A stretch of 6,946 nt of DNA from Victivallaceae bacterium (lineage in GTDB: Bacteria; Verrucomicrobiota; Lentisphaeria; Victivallales; Victivallaceae), in the NCBI GenBank assembly GCA_028717165.1, contig JAQUOK010000159.1:1-6946 (forward strand), read 5' to 3'. The position numbers and the translations under genes are program-made. How positions within the stretch are numbered: the stretch's first letter is position 1; every line of letters begins with the position of its first letter. The notes below the pieces were generated by a model, which worked only from the letters and a program-made list of their open reading frames with translations, made no database searches and had not been told where the DNA came from. Below, piece after piece: positions 6,875-6,946 of this stretch.

Positions 6875-6891
6875 TTTTACCGAGGGTAAAA
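6875..6891 (+). promoter_or_regulatory. Hairpin overlapping the ribosome binding site of the last gene
   Basis: TTTTACC-GAG-GGTAAAA is a perfect 7-base inverted repeat with a 3-base loop. Its loop and right arm contain GAGGG (6882-6886), the probable Shine-Dalgarno sequence, 7 bases before ATG 6894. If it folds in the mRNA it could reduce translation of the downstream gene. The A/T-rich stem is not very strong, so the effect may be small. Confidence 0.4.
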
Positions 6892-6893
6892 AT

Positions 6894-6946
6894 ATGAAAA
6901 GGCATTTTTGTGAAAACCTGTTGATAATTGTACTTATAGTTGTTTG
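6894..6946 (+). CDS. Start of an exported or membrane protein (5' end only)
   Basis: ATG 6894 has GAGGG 7 bases upstream and opens a frame that runs off the window, encoding MKRHFCENLLIIVLIVV. A short positive N-region followed by a hydrophobic stretch fits a signal peptide or membrane anchor. The first five residues match the usual start of Lentisphaerae prepilin-like proteins (MKRHF before a TLIELL-type leader). The prepilin consensus after Phe is not kept: the Glu normally at position 5 of the mature helix is not in place. A secretion signal is therefore more likely than a true class III leader. Only 17 codons are visible, so nothing can be said of function. Confidence 0.55.
   Translation, partial: MKRHFCENLLIIVLIVV

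Larger units (their letters stand above)
6548..6893. other. Non-coding stretch with several small inverted repeats
   Basis: This 346-base AT-rich stretch separates the GH151-like gene from the next gene. It holds no convincing gene on either strand. The first 190 bases show no clear terminator: the only candidates are a weak stem around 6567-6581 (GCCTTA...TAAGC) and a short GC-rich GGCGCGGCC near 6705, neither with a proper T-run. The second half holds a strong unpaired Shine-Dalgarno-like sequence (6741-6749), three adjacent dyads (6761-6810) and a hairpin over the next gene's ribosome binding site (6875-6891). It probably carries the promoter and control region of the downstream gene, though I found no convincing -35/-10 pair. 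Confidence 0.5.

Overview
The window reads as part of a polysaccharide- or glycan-utilisation region from a member of the Lentisphaerota/Victivallales, or a related PVC-group bacterium. This assignment is an inference. It rests on a prepilin-like protein ending with an H-X9-DG motif, a large secreted glycoside hydrolase flanked by carbohydrate-binding modules, a Gfo/Idh/MocA oxidoreductase and a GHL6/GH151-type hydrolase, all at moderate GC with good Shine-Dalgarno sites. This mix is common in Lentisphaerae, Kiritimatiellae and Planctomycetes, so the phylum is not proven.

Layout, all on the + strand: (1) 2-169, the last 55 residues of a prepilin-like protein with the H-X9-DG signature. (2) 205-3243, a 1012-residue exported multidomain protein: N-terminal galactose-binding-like module, beta-sandwich, GH123/DUF4091-like barrel with an Asp-Glu pair, helical segment and C-terminal CBM9-like domain. 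(3) 3271-4443, a 390-residue Gfo/Idh/MocA-family NAD(P)-dependent oxidoreductase with an extra three-cysteine motif. (4) 4520-6547, a 675-residue protein without a signal peptide that resembles GHL6/GH151 alpha-L-fucosidase-like hydrolases (barrel, beta-galactosidase trimerisation-like domain, beta-sandwich). (5) 6548-6893, a 346-base non-coding stretch rich in small inverted repeats. (6) 6894 to the window edge, the first 17 codons of a protein with a hydrophobic N-terminus.

The three complete genes are co-directional, with gaps of 27 and 76 bases, and probably form one transcription unit. The prepilin-like gene ends 35 bases upstream and may belong to it. A reasonable model is that the exported protein binds and trims a glycan at the cell surface, and the oxidoreductase and second hydrolase process the imported fragments in the cytoplasm. 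The substrate cannot be read from the sequence. GH123 chemistry would suggest beta-linked N-acetylgalactosamine, and GH151 would suggest fucose, but both proteins look divergent.

No RNA gene, mobile element, CRISPR array or convincing intrinsic terminator was seen. The points most worth checking are the unusual active-site sequence of the GH151-like protein, the oxidoreductase placed between two hydrolases, and the cluster of dyad symmetries and an orphan ribosome-binding sequence before the last gene.
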